From NCBI RefSeq assembly GCF_030649675.1, contig NZ_JAUTDR010000028.1, forward strand, positions 639 through 53,583: DNA of 52,945 nt, in the 5' to 3' direction. The notes under the pieces were generated by a model. That model was not told the origin of the DNA. It worked only from the letters and a program-made list of their open reading frames with translations, and did no database searches. Source of the stretch: Haliea sp. E1-2-M8. GTDB lineage: Bacteria > Pseudomonadota > Gammaproteobacteria > Pseudomonadales > Halieaceae. The translations under genes and the position numbers were made by a program. Numbering within the stretch: position 1 is the first letter of the stretch; each line of letters begins with the position of its first letter. Shown in pieces: positions 1 to 8,756 of this stretch.

Positions 1-621
1 GACTACCGCGTGATTGCGGATTATTTGCCGATGCTCGCGGATGACAGGCTTGCTTTCGAACCCGGAGCTCAGTGGGGTTATTCGAACACGGGTTTCCTGG
101 TGATGGGTGCGCTGCTGGAGGCAGTCACGGGTGAGGAATATGAGACCTATATCCAGACTCATGTCCTGAAGCCGGCAGGGATGCTCGATACCGGTTGGCC
201 CGAACTTGACCGGGTTCCACAGAACCTCGCCAGCACTTATACACCGGTCTCTGATGATCCGACGGATGGCTTTGTGAGTGACCGTTACGAGCAGGTTGTG
301 AAAGGTACTCCGGCGGGTGGTGGTTTCTCAACGCTCGATGATATGGCACGCTTCGCACGCGCTCTGCTGCAGGGGCAGCTTCTGAGTCCAGAGACAGTGC
401 AGCTAATGTTGTCTCCGAAACCGGAGCTGGGGTCGGAGGCTTATGGTTTTGGCGCTCAGCTCTTTTGGGGGGACTGGGTCGGACATACCGGCGGCGGGCC
501 AGGAACCGTCGACTTCTTCGGGTTTCAGGTTAAAACCGGCGATATCATCGTCGTGCTGGCAAATCAGGTCGGCGAAACCATGGAAGTGGTAGAGAGCGCG
601 CGGGCATTCCTCGAACACTGA
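1..621 (+). CDS. Serine hydrolase, beta-lactamase/esterase family (5' truncated)
   Basis: C-terminal part of a penicillin-binding-protein-like serine hydrolase (class C beta-lactamase/esterase fold). The frame is open from base 1, so the start and the catalytic SxxK motif lie outside the window. Visible are a YSN motif (bases about 79-87), the second catalytic motif of the family, and HTGGGPG (about 484-504), which stands where KTG/HTG is found. Such proteins are usually periplasmic or secreted esterases or peptidases, and substrate cannot be read from sequence. The stop is TGA at 619-621, and the next gene starts 134 bp later behind its own regulatory region. Confidence 0.85.
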   Translation, partial: DYRVIADYLPMLADDRLAFEPGAQWGYSNTGFLVMGALLEAVTGEEYETYIQTHVLKPAGMLDTGWPELDRVPQNLASTYTPVSDDPTDGFVSDRYEQVVKGTPAGGGFSTLDDMARFARALLQGQLLSPETVQLMLSPKPELGSEAYGFGAQLFWGDWVGHTGGGPGTVDFFGFQVKTGDIIVVLANQVGETMEVVESARAFLEH

Positions 622-688
622 CTCGGGCAGCGTGTTCCGTAAGATATCTATTTAACAATGAGCGTCCTTGCCAAACCGCTGAACACCA

Positions 689-705
689 TTGGCATATATT
701 GCCAA
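689..705. promoter_or_regulatory. Inverted repeat TTGGCA-N5-TGCCAA upstream of nnrS
   Basis: Six-base arms TTGGCA and TGCCAA are separated by TATAT, 14 bp before the NsrR-like palindrome and about 50 bp before nnrS. TTGGC-N5-GCCAA is a common two-fold operator shape. Its regulator is unknown. It may also overlap the -35 region of the nnrS promoter, since a TATAAG -10-like element follows at about 716-721. Confidence 0.35.
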
Positions 706-718
706 CCCTGTTTGCTAT

Positions 719-741
719 AAGATGCATATTAAATGCCTCTT
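719..741 (+). promoter_or_regulatory. NsrR-like operator before nnrS
   Basis: The 23-bp site has arms AAGATGCATAT and AAATGCCTCTT around one central T. The known NsrR operator is an 11-1-11 inverted repeat of the AAGATGYATTT / AAATRCATCTT type, and this site departs from it at about two positions. It overlaps a -10-like TATAAG and lies 14 bp before the nnrS start, where an NO-sensitive repressor would block transcription. The match is seen directly. Regulation by NsrR is inferred, and no nsrR gene is in the window. Confidence 0.65.
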
Positions 742-755
742 GATATGGTCAGCTT

Positions 756-1901
756 ATGCACGGGCCATCGCACAAATCTCATATTCCGATTCGCACGGAT
801 GCGGGCCGCGTCTTTTTCCCCTTGGCCGCGTTATATGGTGCCCTGGCCGGGGGGCTGTCGGCCTTGTCCATGACCGGCAGCGGCTGGCCGTCGGGCCTGG
901 TGGGCGCCGGCCATGGGCGGGAGATGTTCTTCGGCTTTGCCCTGGCACTGGTCGGCGGTTATCTGTTGGGGCCGTTATCCCGTCGCTGGCTCCTGGCTCT
1001 CGCCGGGCTCTGGTTGGCGGCTCGCGTTACCGCTGTGACCCTTCCGCCCTCACTGCTCGGTCAACTGTTGAGTACGCTCTTTGCCCTGGTACTGGGTGCA
1101 CTGGTCATTCCCCGTTTCCGACACGCCCGTAAGTGGCGCAACAAGGCAGTTATGCCCCTGTTTGGTGCGATCATCGTGCTGCCGCTGCTATGGCTTTCGG
1201 GTGTCGACTTGCCGCTGGCGGAGCTGGGCGCGCTGCTGTTTGCGTCATTGATGCTGTTCATGGGCGGGCGCCTGATTGCCCCGGCCGCCGCCGGCGCCTT
1301 TCGCGAACGCGGCATGTATCTGGATGCAAGGGTGCAGCCGCGACTCGAGTCGTTGCTGTTGCTGCTTCTCGCTGCGGCAGTTGTCGCGCTGCTGTTTCCG
1401 GTCAGCCGGGCCGCGTCCGGTACCTTGATGCTCGTCGCGGGCGGGGTGGCCACGATACGCCTCCTTCGCTGGCGTCTTTGGCGATGCCGGCGCGCTGATC
1501 TCTGGGCGGCCGGTCTTGGCTACGGCTGGGTGGCCCTGGGGTTGGCCGTGTTGGGCGCAACCCTGCTGCAGGGGACGGGGCAACGGACGGCACTGCACCT
1601 GGTGACCGTGGGCGGGCTGGGCACTCTCGCTTCTGTTGTCATGGCTCGCCAGCACTACCAGCGTCAATGGAAACGTCCCCCTCCCGTTGTGCTGATGCTT
1701 GGCACAATGGCCTTGATGGCGACCGCCACATTGTCACGGCTGGCAGCAGACACCGTTCCCGGTGTTCGAGTCGAAGCACTCTGGCTGGCAGCTGCGGCAT
1801 GGTCGGCGTCGCTTGTCTGGCTAGCGGCGCACTTGCTGCTTGATGCGCCGGACTCTACGGTGATGAAGACCACCAGGTCCGGTAAGACGCACCTTGTTTA
1901 A
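756..1901 (+). CDS. nnrS: NnrS family membrane protein
   Basis: A 381-residue, very hydrophobic polytopic protein with about 10-12 membrane segments. The N-terminus has the family pattern: FFPLAALYGALAG at about residues 20-32, then HGREMFFGFALALVGGYLL around 53-71. NnrS proteins are haem- and copper-containing inner-membrane proteins that protect against NO and nitrosative stress and usually sit with NO-responsive genes. The NsrR-like palindrome just upstream and the cytochrome c'-like gene downstream agree with this. No strong Shine-Dalgarno precedes the ATG. It probably forms one transcript with the DUF488 gene 42 bp downstream. Confidence 0.85.
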   Translation: MHGPSHKSHIPIRTDAGRVFFPLAALYGALAGGLSALSMTGSGWPSGLVGAGHGREMFFGFALALVGGYLLGPLSRRWLLALAGLWLAARVTAVTLPPSLLGQLLSTLFALVLGALVIPRFRHARKWRNKAVMPLFGAIIVLPLLWLSGVDLPLAELGALLFASLMLFMGGRLIAPAAAGAFRERGMYLDARVQPRLESLLLLLLAAAVVALLFPVSRAASGTLMLVAGGVATIRLLRWRLWRCRRADLWAAGLGYGWVALGLAVLGATLLQGTGQRTALHLVTVGGLGTLASVVMARQHYQRQWKRPPPVVLMLGTMALMATATLSRLAADTVPGVRVEALWLAAAAWSASLVWLAAHLLLDAPDSTVMKTTRSGKTHLV

Positions 1902-1943
1902 CAACCAAATTTTCAGTTTGAATTCGTTGCAGGGATTAAAATA

Positions 1944-2366
1944 ATGATTGATCCGATTCAGCTCAAGCGTATCTACGACCCGGTGGAAGACGAAGACGGC
2001 GCTCGCGTTCTGGTGGATCGTGTCTGGCCGCGCGGCGTACGCAAGGCGGACGTGCGACTGGACTGGTGGGCCAGGGAATTGGCACCGTCCACTGAGCTGC
2101 GTAAATGGTTCGGCCATGATCCTGACCGCTGGGCCGAATTCCGCCGCAGCTACCGCGACGAACTGGCTCAAGTACCCGAGACGCTGACAAAACTACTCGA
2201 TTATTGCCGACAGGGACCAGTCACCCTGGTATTCGGTGCCCGGGACCGCGAGCACAACCAGGCCGTGGCGCTACGGGAAGTGTTACTGGGGGAGAGGAAG
2301 GAAGCTGAAACTTCAACCGAGAACGCCTCGCCTGTGTGTTACAACCATTCAGGCTCACAAACGTAA
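1944..2366 (+). CDS. DUF488 family protein
   Basis: A 140-residue soluble protein of the DUF488 family, recognised by RIYDP near the N-terminus, then VLVDRVWPRGV, WFGHDP and a late VTLVFGARD segment. The function is unestablished. Members are often found beside NO-stress, haem or cytochrome genes, as here between nnrS and a cytochrome c'-like gene. The first 110 residues carry the conserved fold, and the last 25 or so look like a nonconserved tail. The stop lies 13 bp before the cytochrome start, so the three genes are probably cotranscribed. Confidence 0.85.
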   Translation: MIDPIQLKRIYDPVEDEDGARVLVDRVWPRGVRKADVRLDWWARELAPSTELRKWFGHDPDRWAEFRRSYRDELAQVPETLTKLLDYCRQGPVTLVFGARDREHNQAVALREVLLGERKEAETSTENASPVCYNHSGSQT

Positions 2367-2379
2367 AAGGAAACAGGTC

Positions 2380-2844
2380 ATGATTTTCACCAACAAGCGA
2401 TTCCTTGCCCTCTGTATTTTGTGCCTCGCCTTTCTGGCCCAAGCTGCATCAGCTCAAGACGTCACTGCCGAGTTGACCCCTGAGATACGCGGGTTACTGC
2501 AAAAGGAAATGGTACAAGTGGATGCGGCCATGAAGGTCATCCATGGTGCCATTATTCGTGGAGACCACGAAGTCGTTGAGAAACAGGGCAAAGCGATCCA
2601 TGACAGCTTCATTCTGCAGCAATCCATTACTCCGGAAGAGCGCAAGGCACTGAAGGCCGCTGTCCCCGACGAGTTTCTGAAGCTGGATCAAGGATTTCAC
2701 GAGCTGGCTGTTCAGCTCTCCGAGAGCGGTGGCAGGAAAGATACCGCGGATCAACTGAAGATATTCGGGCAACTGACGCAGGCCTGCGTAACCTGCCACA
2801 GCCGTCACGTCAGCGAGCGTTTCGGCGGGTTCAACACGCAGTGA
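2380..2844 (+). CDS. Periplasmic cytochrome c'-like monohaem protein
   Basis: A 154-residue protein with a clear signal peptide (residues 1-25, ending AQAASA). The mature part is mostly helical and has one C-terminal haem-binding CVTCH at 136-140. The haem site near the C-terminus of a four-helix-type sequence is the layout of cytochromes c' and related c-type cytochromes, some of which bind NO. The start ATG is chosen because AAAAGG lies 9 bp upstream and the signal peptide begins there; an open frame extends further 5' but runs through the preceding gene. Context with nnrS supports a role in NO binding, which is an inference. Confidence 0.8.
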   Translation: MIFTNKRFLALCILCLAFLAQAASAQDVTAELTPEIRGLLQKEMVQVDAAMKVIHGAIIRGDHEVVEKQGKAIHDSFILQQSITPEERKALKAAVPDEFLKLDQGFHELAVQLSESGGRKDTADQLKIFGQLTQACVTCHSRHVSERFGGFNTQ

Positions 2845-2978
2845 TGGCTGCCGGCCGGTATGTCCCAAGCTAGCCTGCAGACGCCATCGGTCGGGCTCTA
2901 TTCGTCCCGCCAGTAGTCATTGGCCGCCGCAATGGTGCTGAAGTGAACTGCAATTACCTCGGACGCATGGATTAGCGC

Positions 2979-3332
2979 ATGAAAATGGCATTGGGTTTTC
3001 TGGCCGACCGTGAGCAACGCATGCAGCAGAACATTGCAAGATACCTTGAAGATGACAAGAGCGGAGTGCTTGATATCTGGCTGATCGACACCTCGGGATT
3101 TGTGCACCCTCGTGTGCTGGACCGCATTCCACATTGCAGCGATTGTCGCGATGTGCAGGACATTCCGGCTAATGCAATGGCGGCCAACCAGACGCTCAAA
3201 GACATGTATCGTCTGCGTTCTGAACTGGCGCAGATTCCGAGTGAAGCAGAACTGTTTAACGAACTTATGAAGAATCAGGATGCCGAGATGAGACTTCAGG
3301 TGCGCGATATCGGCCGACTTGAAATGTACTGA
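2979..3332 (+). CDS. Hypothetical protein with CxxC
   Basis: A 117-residue ORF not assigned to a family. It looks like coding sequence: a mixed charged composition, a predicted strand (VLDIWLIDTSGF), a CSDC pair at about residues 53-56 that could bind a metal or form a disulfide, and a helical charged C-terminal half. There is no signal peptide or membrane segment and no good Shine-Dalgarno, so the 5' end may be eroded or wrongly placed. It stands alone between the cytochrome gene and the rbbA operon. The reading frame on the opposite strand over the same bases looks less protein-like. Confidence 0.45.
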   Translation: MKMALGFLADREQRMQQNIARYLEDDKSGVLDIWLIDTSGFVHPRVLDRIPHCSDCRDVQDIPANAMAANQTLKDMYRLRSELAQIPSEAELFNELMKNQDAEMRLQVRDIGRLEMY

Positions 3333-3516
3333 AGCATATGTTGTTGGACGCACAGAACGGGATTTTCTCCATCGTTAGTCTGGCATGAAGCAGATAGGGC
3401 GCCGGCTTTGGAGGCACCTTGCGCAGAAGGCCGACCTTCAGGTCCGGAATTCGTCATGTCAGGGATTTCAGATGGGATTTCATGAGCCCACGGCACGCTG
3501 ATACAAGGGGTTTATC

Positions 3517-3669
3517 ATGGTTCGATTTCACAGGCATGGCAGTCTGCGCATCGCCGCAGGGATCATCACCGACAATGCCGAGCAGGCCGCAGACAGCGCC
3601 CGGCGCCTTGCCAACCACCGAATTCCAGTCGCTGGCCTGCTTCCGTACTTCCCGCTCCGGCGGCGGTAG
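3517..3669 (+). CDS. Possible 50-residue small protein
   Basis: A short ORF in the otherwise empty 434 bp between the hypothetical gene and the yhiI-like gene. AAGGGG lies 6 bp before the ATG, an unusually good ribosome binding site for a chance ORF. The predicted peptide is basic at both ends (starting MVRFHRHGS, ending PLRRR) with a helical middle rich in Ala and Arg. No family is recognised. It could be a leader peptide or a fragment of a lost gene. The remaining bases of this gap show nothing I can name. Confidence 0.3.
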   Translation: MVRFHRHGSLRIAAGIITDNAEQAADSARRLANHRIPVAGLLPYFPLRRR

Positions 3670-3766
3670 ATTGACCTGACCACGGGCCCGCGAAAGGACT
3701 CCGATCCGACTGGAATCCACCCGGGACAGAGCATGCTGCACACACTCATGGAAGGAGCAGGCACCC

Positions 3767-4795
3767 ATGCCGCGTAAGTTTTCCATTTCCATTGTTCTCA
3801 TCGTCCTGTTCGCTGTTCTGGGTTTTGCCGTATGGACGGTGTTCTTCAAGTCCACGGGGCTGCCACCCGAGGGGTTTGCGCGGGGCAACGGCCGCATCGA
3901 GGCGGACCTTATCGACATCTCGCCCCGGCTCGCAGGGCGAGTGGCCGAGATCAGAGTGCAGGAGGGCGATCGGGTACGGCCCGGCGATGTGCTGGCAGTC
4001 ATGGATACCACCGAGCTCGATTCGCAGCTGATGCGGGCTGAGGCGGCGGTGGCCAGCGCCGAAGCGGCGGTTGGAGTGGCGGCGGCACAGGTGACCGAGG
4101 CTGAGGCGAAACTGGCGCTCGCGCGCAGTGAACAGGCCCGCGCCGAGACGCTGGGCACGCGCGATATGCTTTCGCGCCAGGATCTCGACATAAGCCGCAC
4201 CGCGACGCAGGTAGCCGAGACCGCGGTCACTGCCGCCAGCGCGAATCTGCGGGCCAGAGAGCGCGCCGTTGACGCCGAAGTTGCTGCGAGCGCAGAGATC
4301 GCCGCACGCATCGCCGATAGCACACTCTCCGCACAGAGCGCGGGACGGGTGCTATACCGTCTGGCGCAGCCGGGCGAAATTCTCGGTAGTGGCGGCAAGC
4401 TGCTGACGCTTGTCAGCCTCGAGGAGGTTTACATGGAGTTCTTCCTCTCCGCTACCCAGGCCCCGCGGGTCAGAATCGGCGACGAAGCGCGGATCGTCCC
4501 CGACATCATGACCAACACTTCCGTGCCTGCGGTGGTGTCGTTTGTCTCCCCACAGGCTCAGTTCACACCGAAACAAGTAGAGACCGTGACCGAGCGCGAA
4601 AGCCTCATGTTCCGTATCCGTGTGCGGATTCCGGCGGAACTGGTCGCGGCGCGGATTGACCAGATCAAGACCGGCGTGCGCGGCGTCGCATGGGTACGGC
4701 TGGTGGGGGATGACGGCAGCCTGCCGGACTGGTCGGAGGCGCTGATCCCGCCGCTGCTGGTGATGCCCGCTGCCCCTGCCGCCGACTTACCCTGA
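3767..4795 (+). CDS. yhiI: HlyD-family membrane fusion protein, YhiI-like
   Basis: A 342-residue periplasmic adaptor. It has one N-terminal membrane anchor (residues about 7-29), a lipoyl/biotin-like half-motif (GRIEADLIDISPRLAGRV then VQEGDRVRPGDVLAVMD), a long Ala/Glu-rich coiled coil (about 85-190) and a beta-barrel second half. It links an inner-membrane ABC exporter to the outer membrane or periplasm. The stop overlaps the next start (TGATG at 4793-4797), so it is translationally coupled to rbbA, giving the yhiI-rbbA-yhhJ order known from Escherichia coli. The E. coli protein is of similar length (about 355 residues). Confidence 0.85.
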   Translation: MPRKFSISIVLIVLFAVLGFAVWTVFFKSTGLPPEGFARGNGRIEADLIDISPRLAGRVAEIRVQEGDRVRPGDVLAVMDTTELDSQLMRAEAAVASAEAAVGVAAAQVTEAEAKLALARSEQARAETLGTRDMLSRQDLDISRTATQVAETAVTAASANLRARERAVDAEVAASAEIAARIADSTLSAQSAGRVLYRLAQPGEILGSGGKLLTLVSLEEVYMEFFLSATQAPRVRIGDEARIVPDIMTNTSVPAVVSFVSPQAQFTPKQVETVTERESLMFRIRVRIPAELVAARIDQIKTGVRGVAWVRLVGDDGSLPDWSEALIPPLLVMPAAPAADLP

Positions 4796-7551
4796 TGCAG
4801 CCCGCGCAGGTCGCCTGTCTTGAGAGTGTAAGCCACAGCTATGGGAAGGTCGCCGCGCTCCGCGATCTGACGCTGGCACTCCCGGCGGGACGCATGGTGG
4901 GGTTGATCGGCCCCGATGGGGTGGGCAAATCGACGCTGATGGGCTTGATAGCCGGAGCCAAGCGCCTGCAGCAAGGGCGGGTGCAAACTTTGGGTGGTGA
5001 TATGGCCAGCGCCCGCCATCGTACGGCCATAGGCGGGCGTATCGCCTACATGCCACAGGGATTGGGTAGCAACCTGTACCACGATCTCAGTCTGCGCGAG
5101 AATCTGGACTTCTTCGGCAAGCTGTTTGGCTTGAACCGGTCTGAACGTGTCGCGCGTATCGACCGGCTAACCCGGGCCACTGGCTTGCATCCCTTCCTGG
5201 ACCGGCTCGCGGGGCAGCTGTCGGGGGGGATGAAGCAGAAGCTGGGTTTGTGCTCGGCGCTGATCCACGACCCGGATTTCCTGTTGTTGGACGAACCTAC
5301 CACGGGCGTTGATCCGCTGTCGCGTCGTCAGTTCTGGGACCTCATCGACGCGATCCGCGCCGAGCGTCCGGGGATGAGCGTGCTGGTATCCACTGCCTAT
5401 ATGGAAGAGGCCGCTCGCTTCGACCATCTGGTGGCGATGAACGCGGGCTGTGTGCTGGCGGAGGCCTCGCCAGAAGAGCTGATGCGCCAGACCGGCACCG
5501 AATCTGTCGGCGAGGCCTATGTCGCGCTACTGCGGTCGGGCGACGTCGAAGCGGATGCGGCAGCGGACCGCGAAGTGGCTGCTGCCGTGCCCGCCGCCGA
5601 CGCTGAGCCGGCAATCCGCGCGCGTGCGCTGACCCGGCGCTTTGGCGATTTCACCGCAGTGGACGCTGTCAGCTTCGAGATTGCACGGGGCGAGATCTTC
5701 GGTTTTCTCGGCTCCAATGGTTGTGGCAAGACCACGACAATGAAGATGCTGACCGGCTTGCTGCCGGCCTCCGAGGGGGAGGCCTGGATCTTCGGCCAGC
5801 CGGTCGATGCGCAGGATCTGGGCACCCGGCGCCGCGTCGGCTTCATGTCGCAGGCTTTTTCGCTGTATGGCGAGTTGAGCGTCGGTGAAAATCTGCTGCT
5901 GCACGCACGGCTCTATCACCTGGGCCGGGCACTGACCGCGCAGAGAATGGACGATCTGGTGCCACGCTTCGGCCTTGAACCGTACCTCAATCAGCGCGCC
6001 GGCGCGTTACCACTTGGGCTGCGCCAGCGCCTGTCGCTGGCGGTGGCGGTGATACACGAGCCGGATATCCTCATCCTCGACGAGCCGACCTCGGGGGTCG
6101 ATCCGCAGGCACGCGATGAGTTCTGGCGTCTGCTACTGGACTTGTCGCGCAACGATGGCGTGACGATCTTCATCTCGACGCATTTCATGGACGAGGCACT
6201 GCGCTGCGACCGCATGTCGCTGATGCACGCGGGCCGCGTACTGGTTACGGACACGCCGGCGGGGATCATACAGTCGCGCGACGCTGTAACACTGGAAGAC
6301 GCGTTCGTGGACTACATCTCCGCGGAGATTGTGCCCGAGCCTATGACAGATACGGGCTTGTCCATAGCTCCTGAAAGTACCGAAACTGCGCACGGGGTCC
6401 CGGGATTCAGTCTGCGCCGTTTGCTGGCGTTTACCGCACGTGAAGCCCTGCAGGTACGACGTGACCCGGTGCGGCTTGCCTTCGCCTTTTTGGGTAGCGC
6501 ACTGCTGCTGCTCATTATGTCGTTCGGTATTTCTCAGGAGGTCCGCGACATACCCTTCGCTGCGCTGGACCAGGACCGGACGCCGGAAAGCCGCGCCTAT
6601 CTCTCGACGTTCGAGGATTCTGCCTGGTTTCTGGCTCATGCGCCGCTTCTTACCGTCGATGAACTGCAGTACCGGTTGGCCAGCGGCGAGCTGGCGCTGG
6701 TGTTGCAGATTCCGGCGGGCTTTGGCTCCGCTCTACGGCGCGGAACCGGTGCCGAAGTCGCGGCGATGATCGACGGGGCCGACACCACGCGCGCTGGTAC
6801 GATCGAAAGCTATGTCTCGGGCGCTCACGCACGCGTTCTGGCCGAAACGGCGGGTGCAGCCCCCGCCCTCGACATGCTCGCCAGGACGACGACCCGCCCC
6901 GCAGCTCCTGTGGTGCTGGAACCTCGCTTTCGCTACAACCCGGCGATGGCGAGCCTGCCCGCGATCGGGCCCTCGATCCCGCCACTTCTTCTGCTCCTGT
7001 TCCCCGCGATCCTGATGGCCGTCAGCGTGGCGCGCGAAAAGGAAATTGGGACAATTACCAACTTCTACGTCACCCCTACCGGGCGGGCCGAGTTTCTGGT
7101 CGGCAAGCAGATCGTGTACATCGGCATCACGCTGCTGAATTTCGTGATTTTGACGGCGCTGGTGGTGCTTGTGCTCGGCGTGCCCTTGCGCGGCGACCCT
7201 CTCGTGCTCGCACTGGCCGCGCTGGCCTATGCGGTGGCGGCGACCGGCTTCGGCCTCATGGTATCGATGTTGACGGCCACCCAGGTCACGGCGGTATTCG
7301 CCAGTACCATCCTGTCGGTGATGCCGACTCTGCAATTTTCCGGAATGATGGAACCGGTTTCATCGCTCGAAGGCCCGGCCCGGGTAATGGGGACCTTCTG
7401 GCCCACGACCTGGTATATGGCGATCAGTGTCGGCACTTTTACCAAGGGGCTGGGGCTGGCGGATCTGAGCGGGTCACTGGTCCGCCTGGCGGCCTTCGGC
7501 CCGGTCTTCACCGGCCTGGCTATCCTCGCGCTACGGAAGCAGGAGCGGTAA
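4795..7551 (+). CDS. rbbA: Ribosome-associated ABC ATPase/permease RbbA
   Basis: A 918-residue fusion of two ABC ATPase domains and an ABC-2 permease, the layout and length of E. coli RbbA (911 residues). Domain 1 has Walker A GPDGVGKST (39-47), signature LSGGM (142-146) and Walker B LLLDEPTTGVDP (163-174). Domain 2 has GSNGCGKTT (306-314) and ILILDEPTSGVDP (425-437), but its signature is PLGLRQR (406-412) instead of LSGGQ. The permease half begins near residue 545 with several hydrophobic segments. RbbA binds ribosomes and has been linked to release of tRNA during elongation. The permease and adaptor partners suggest a membrane role as well. Confidence 0.9.
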   Translation: MQPAQVACLESVSHSYGKVAALRDLTLALPAGRMVGLIGPDGVGKSTLMGLIAGAKRLQQGRVQTLGGDMASARHRTAIGGRIAYMPQGLGSNLYHDLSLRENLDFFGKLFGLNRSERVARIDRLTRATGLHPFLDRLAGQLSGGMKQKLGLCSALIHDPDFLLLDEPTTGVDPLSRRQFWDLIDAIRAERPGMSVLVSTAYMEEAARFDHLVAMNAGCVLAEASPEELMRQTGTESVGEAYVALLRSGDVEADAAADREVAAAVPAADAEPAIRARALTRRFGDFTAVDAVSFEIARGEIFGFLGSNGCGKTTTMKMLTGLLPASEGEAWIFGQPVDAQDLGTRRRVGFMSQAFSLYGELSVGENLLLHARLYHLGRALTAQRMDDLVPRFGLEPYLNQRAGALPLGLRQRLSLAVAVIHEPDILILDEPTSGVDPQARDEFWRLLLDLSRNDGVTIFISTHFMDEALRCDRMSLMHAGRVLVTDTPAGIIQSRDAVTLEDAFVDYISAEIVPEPMTDTGLSIAPESTETAHGVPGFSLRRLLAFTAREALQVRRDPVRLAFAFLGSALLLLIMSFGISQEVRDIPFAALDQDRTPESRAYLSTFEDSAWFLAHAPLLTVDELQYRLASGELALVLQIPAGFGSALRRGTGAEVAAMIDGADTTRAGTIESYVSGAHARVLAETAGAAPALDMLARTTTRPAAPVVLEPRFRYNPAMASLPAIGPSIPPLLLLLFPAILMAVSVAREKEIGTITNFYVTPTGRAEFLVGKQIVYIGITLLNFVILTALVVLVLGVPLRGDPLVLALAALAYAVAATGFGLMVSMLTATQVTAVFASTILSVMPTLQFSGMMEPVSSLEGPARVMGTFWPTTWYMAISVGTFTKGLGLADLSGSLVRLAAFGPVFTGLAILALRKQER

Positions 7552-7553
7552 CC

Positions 7554-8678
7554 ATGCAAGGCCTGATTAATGTTTTCTGGCTGTTCGGCAAGGAATTGAA
7601 GAGCGTGATCGGCGATCCCGTGATGGTAATTCTGATTCTGTGGTCGTTCGTCGTTGCGGTACTCCTGGAGGCTAGCGGCGCCGGTGACACTGTGCGCAAT
7701 GCCGCGATCGCCATCGTCGATGAGGACCAGTCTGTGCTCAGCAGGCAGATTTCCGCGGGACTCCTGCCACCCTGGTTCCAGACACCGGTTGCCATGAGCC
7801 CCGAGCAGGCGGATGCCGCCATGAACACCGGACGTGTGATGTTCATTCTGTCGTTTCCAGCCAATTTCGCAGCCGACGTGATTGCCGGCAAGAAGCCCGC
7901 GGTACAGCTCCAAATCGACGCCACCGCGGTATCGCAAGCGCAACTCGGCACCGACTACATCAGTAATATCGTACAGTCGGAAACCCGGGCTTTTCTATCC
8001 GGTAATCCGGACCCGCCCGACCCGCCACTACGGCTGGAACTGCGTCGCGCCTTCAACCCCAACGGCAACCCGATCTGGTTCAAGGCGGTCTCCTCATTGC
8101 TCAACCAACTGTCGGTGCTGACCATCGCGCTGACCGGCGCGGCGATGCTGCGCGAACGGGAACATGGCACCATCGAGCATCTGATGGTGATGCCGCTGAC
8201 ACCGGTGGAAGTGGCCTTGGCCAAGGTTCTGGCGACGATGGCGGTGGTGCTGGCGGCGTTTATCGGATCCCTGCTGTTTGTGGTGCAGGGGGCCCTGCAG
8301 GTACCGGTGGCCGGGTCGGTGCCGCTACTGGTCGGCGGTGCGGCAGTCTACCTGTGGGCGGCCGCTGCGATCGGGATGTTTCTGGGCACCATGGCGCGGA
8401 GCATGGCGCAGTTTGCGTTGCTGGTGATTATGGTAATCATTCCCGTGATCATGCTGTCGGGCGGCATGGGCGCGGTGGAGAGCCAGCCCGAGATCGTCCA
8501 GCGCCTGACCCTGGCTCTGCCCTCACGCCATTTCCTCGCCTTCGCCAAAGCAGTGACCTTCCGCGGTGCAGGCATCGAATCCGTCTGGCTGGAACTCGTG
8601 TTGATGGCCGGGCTGGGTGCCGCTTTCTTCGCCGCCAGCCTTGCCCTATTTCGCCGCTCGATGAGCCTGAGCGGCTAA
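7554..8678 (+). CDS. yhhJ: ABC-2 type permease, YhhJ-like
   Basis: A 374-residue ABC-2 permease: an N-terminal membrane segment (about residues 22-40), a large periplasmic loop to about 175, then five further membrane segments. The amphipathic stretch REREHGTIEHLMVMPLTPVE, typical of ABC-2 permeases, precedes the second segment. It starts 2 bp after rbbA ends and completes the three-gene operon, probably pairing with the permease half of RbbA. Its length equals that of E. coli YhhJ. The substrate is unknown. Confidence 0.88.
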   Translation: MQGLINVFWLFGKELKSVIGDPVMVILILWSFVVAVLLEASGAGDTVRNAAIAIVDEDQSVLSRQISAGLLPPWFQTPVAMSPEQADAAMNTGRVMFILSFPANFAADVIAGKKPAVQLQIDATAVSQAQLGTDYISNIVQSETRAFLSGNPDPPDPPLRLELRRAFNPNGNPIWFKAVSSLLNQLSVLTIALTGAAMLREREHGTIEHLMVMPLTPVEVALAKVLATMAVVLAAFIGSLLFVVQGALQVPVAGSVPLLVGGAAVYLWAAAAIGMFLGTMARSMAQFALLVIMVIIPVIMLSGGMGAVESQPEIVQRLTLALPSRHFLAFAKAVTFRGAGIESVWLELVLMAGLGAAFFAASLALFRRSMSLSG

Positions 8679-8756
8679 CACGCGGGCCTGACGCGCACCA
8701 CCAAGCCATCTGTCGGATCGGCGATAGTCGCCGTCGTCCTCTCAGCGAGGGCACCT

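Noticed and set aside
3454-4398. Long minus-strand open frame opposite the yhiI-like gene
   Set aside because: It is Ala/Ser/Arg-rich as expected for the antisense frame of a GC-rich gene, and the plus strand encodes a clear HlyD-family adaptor.
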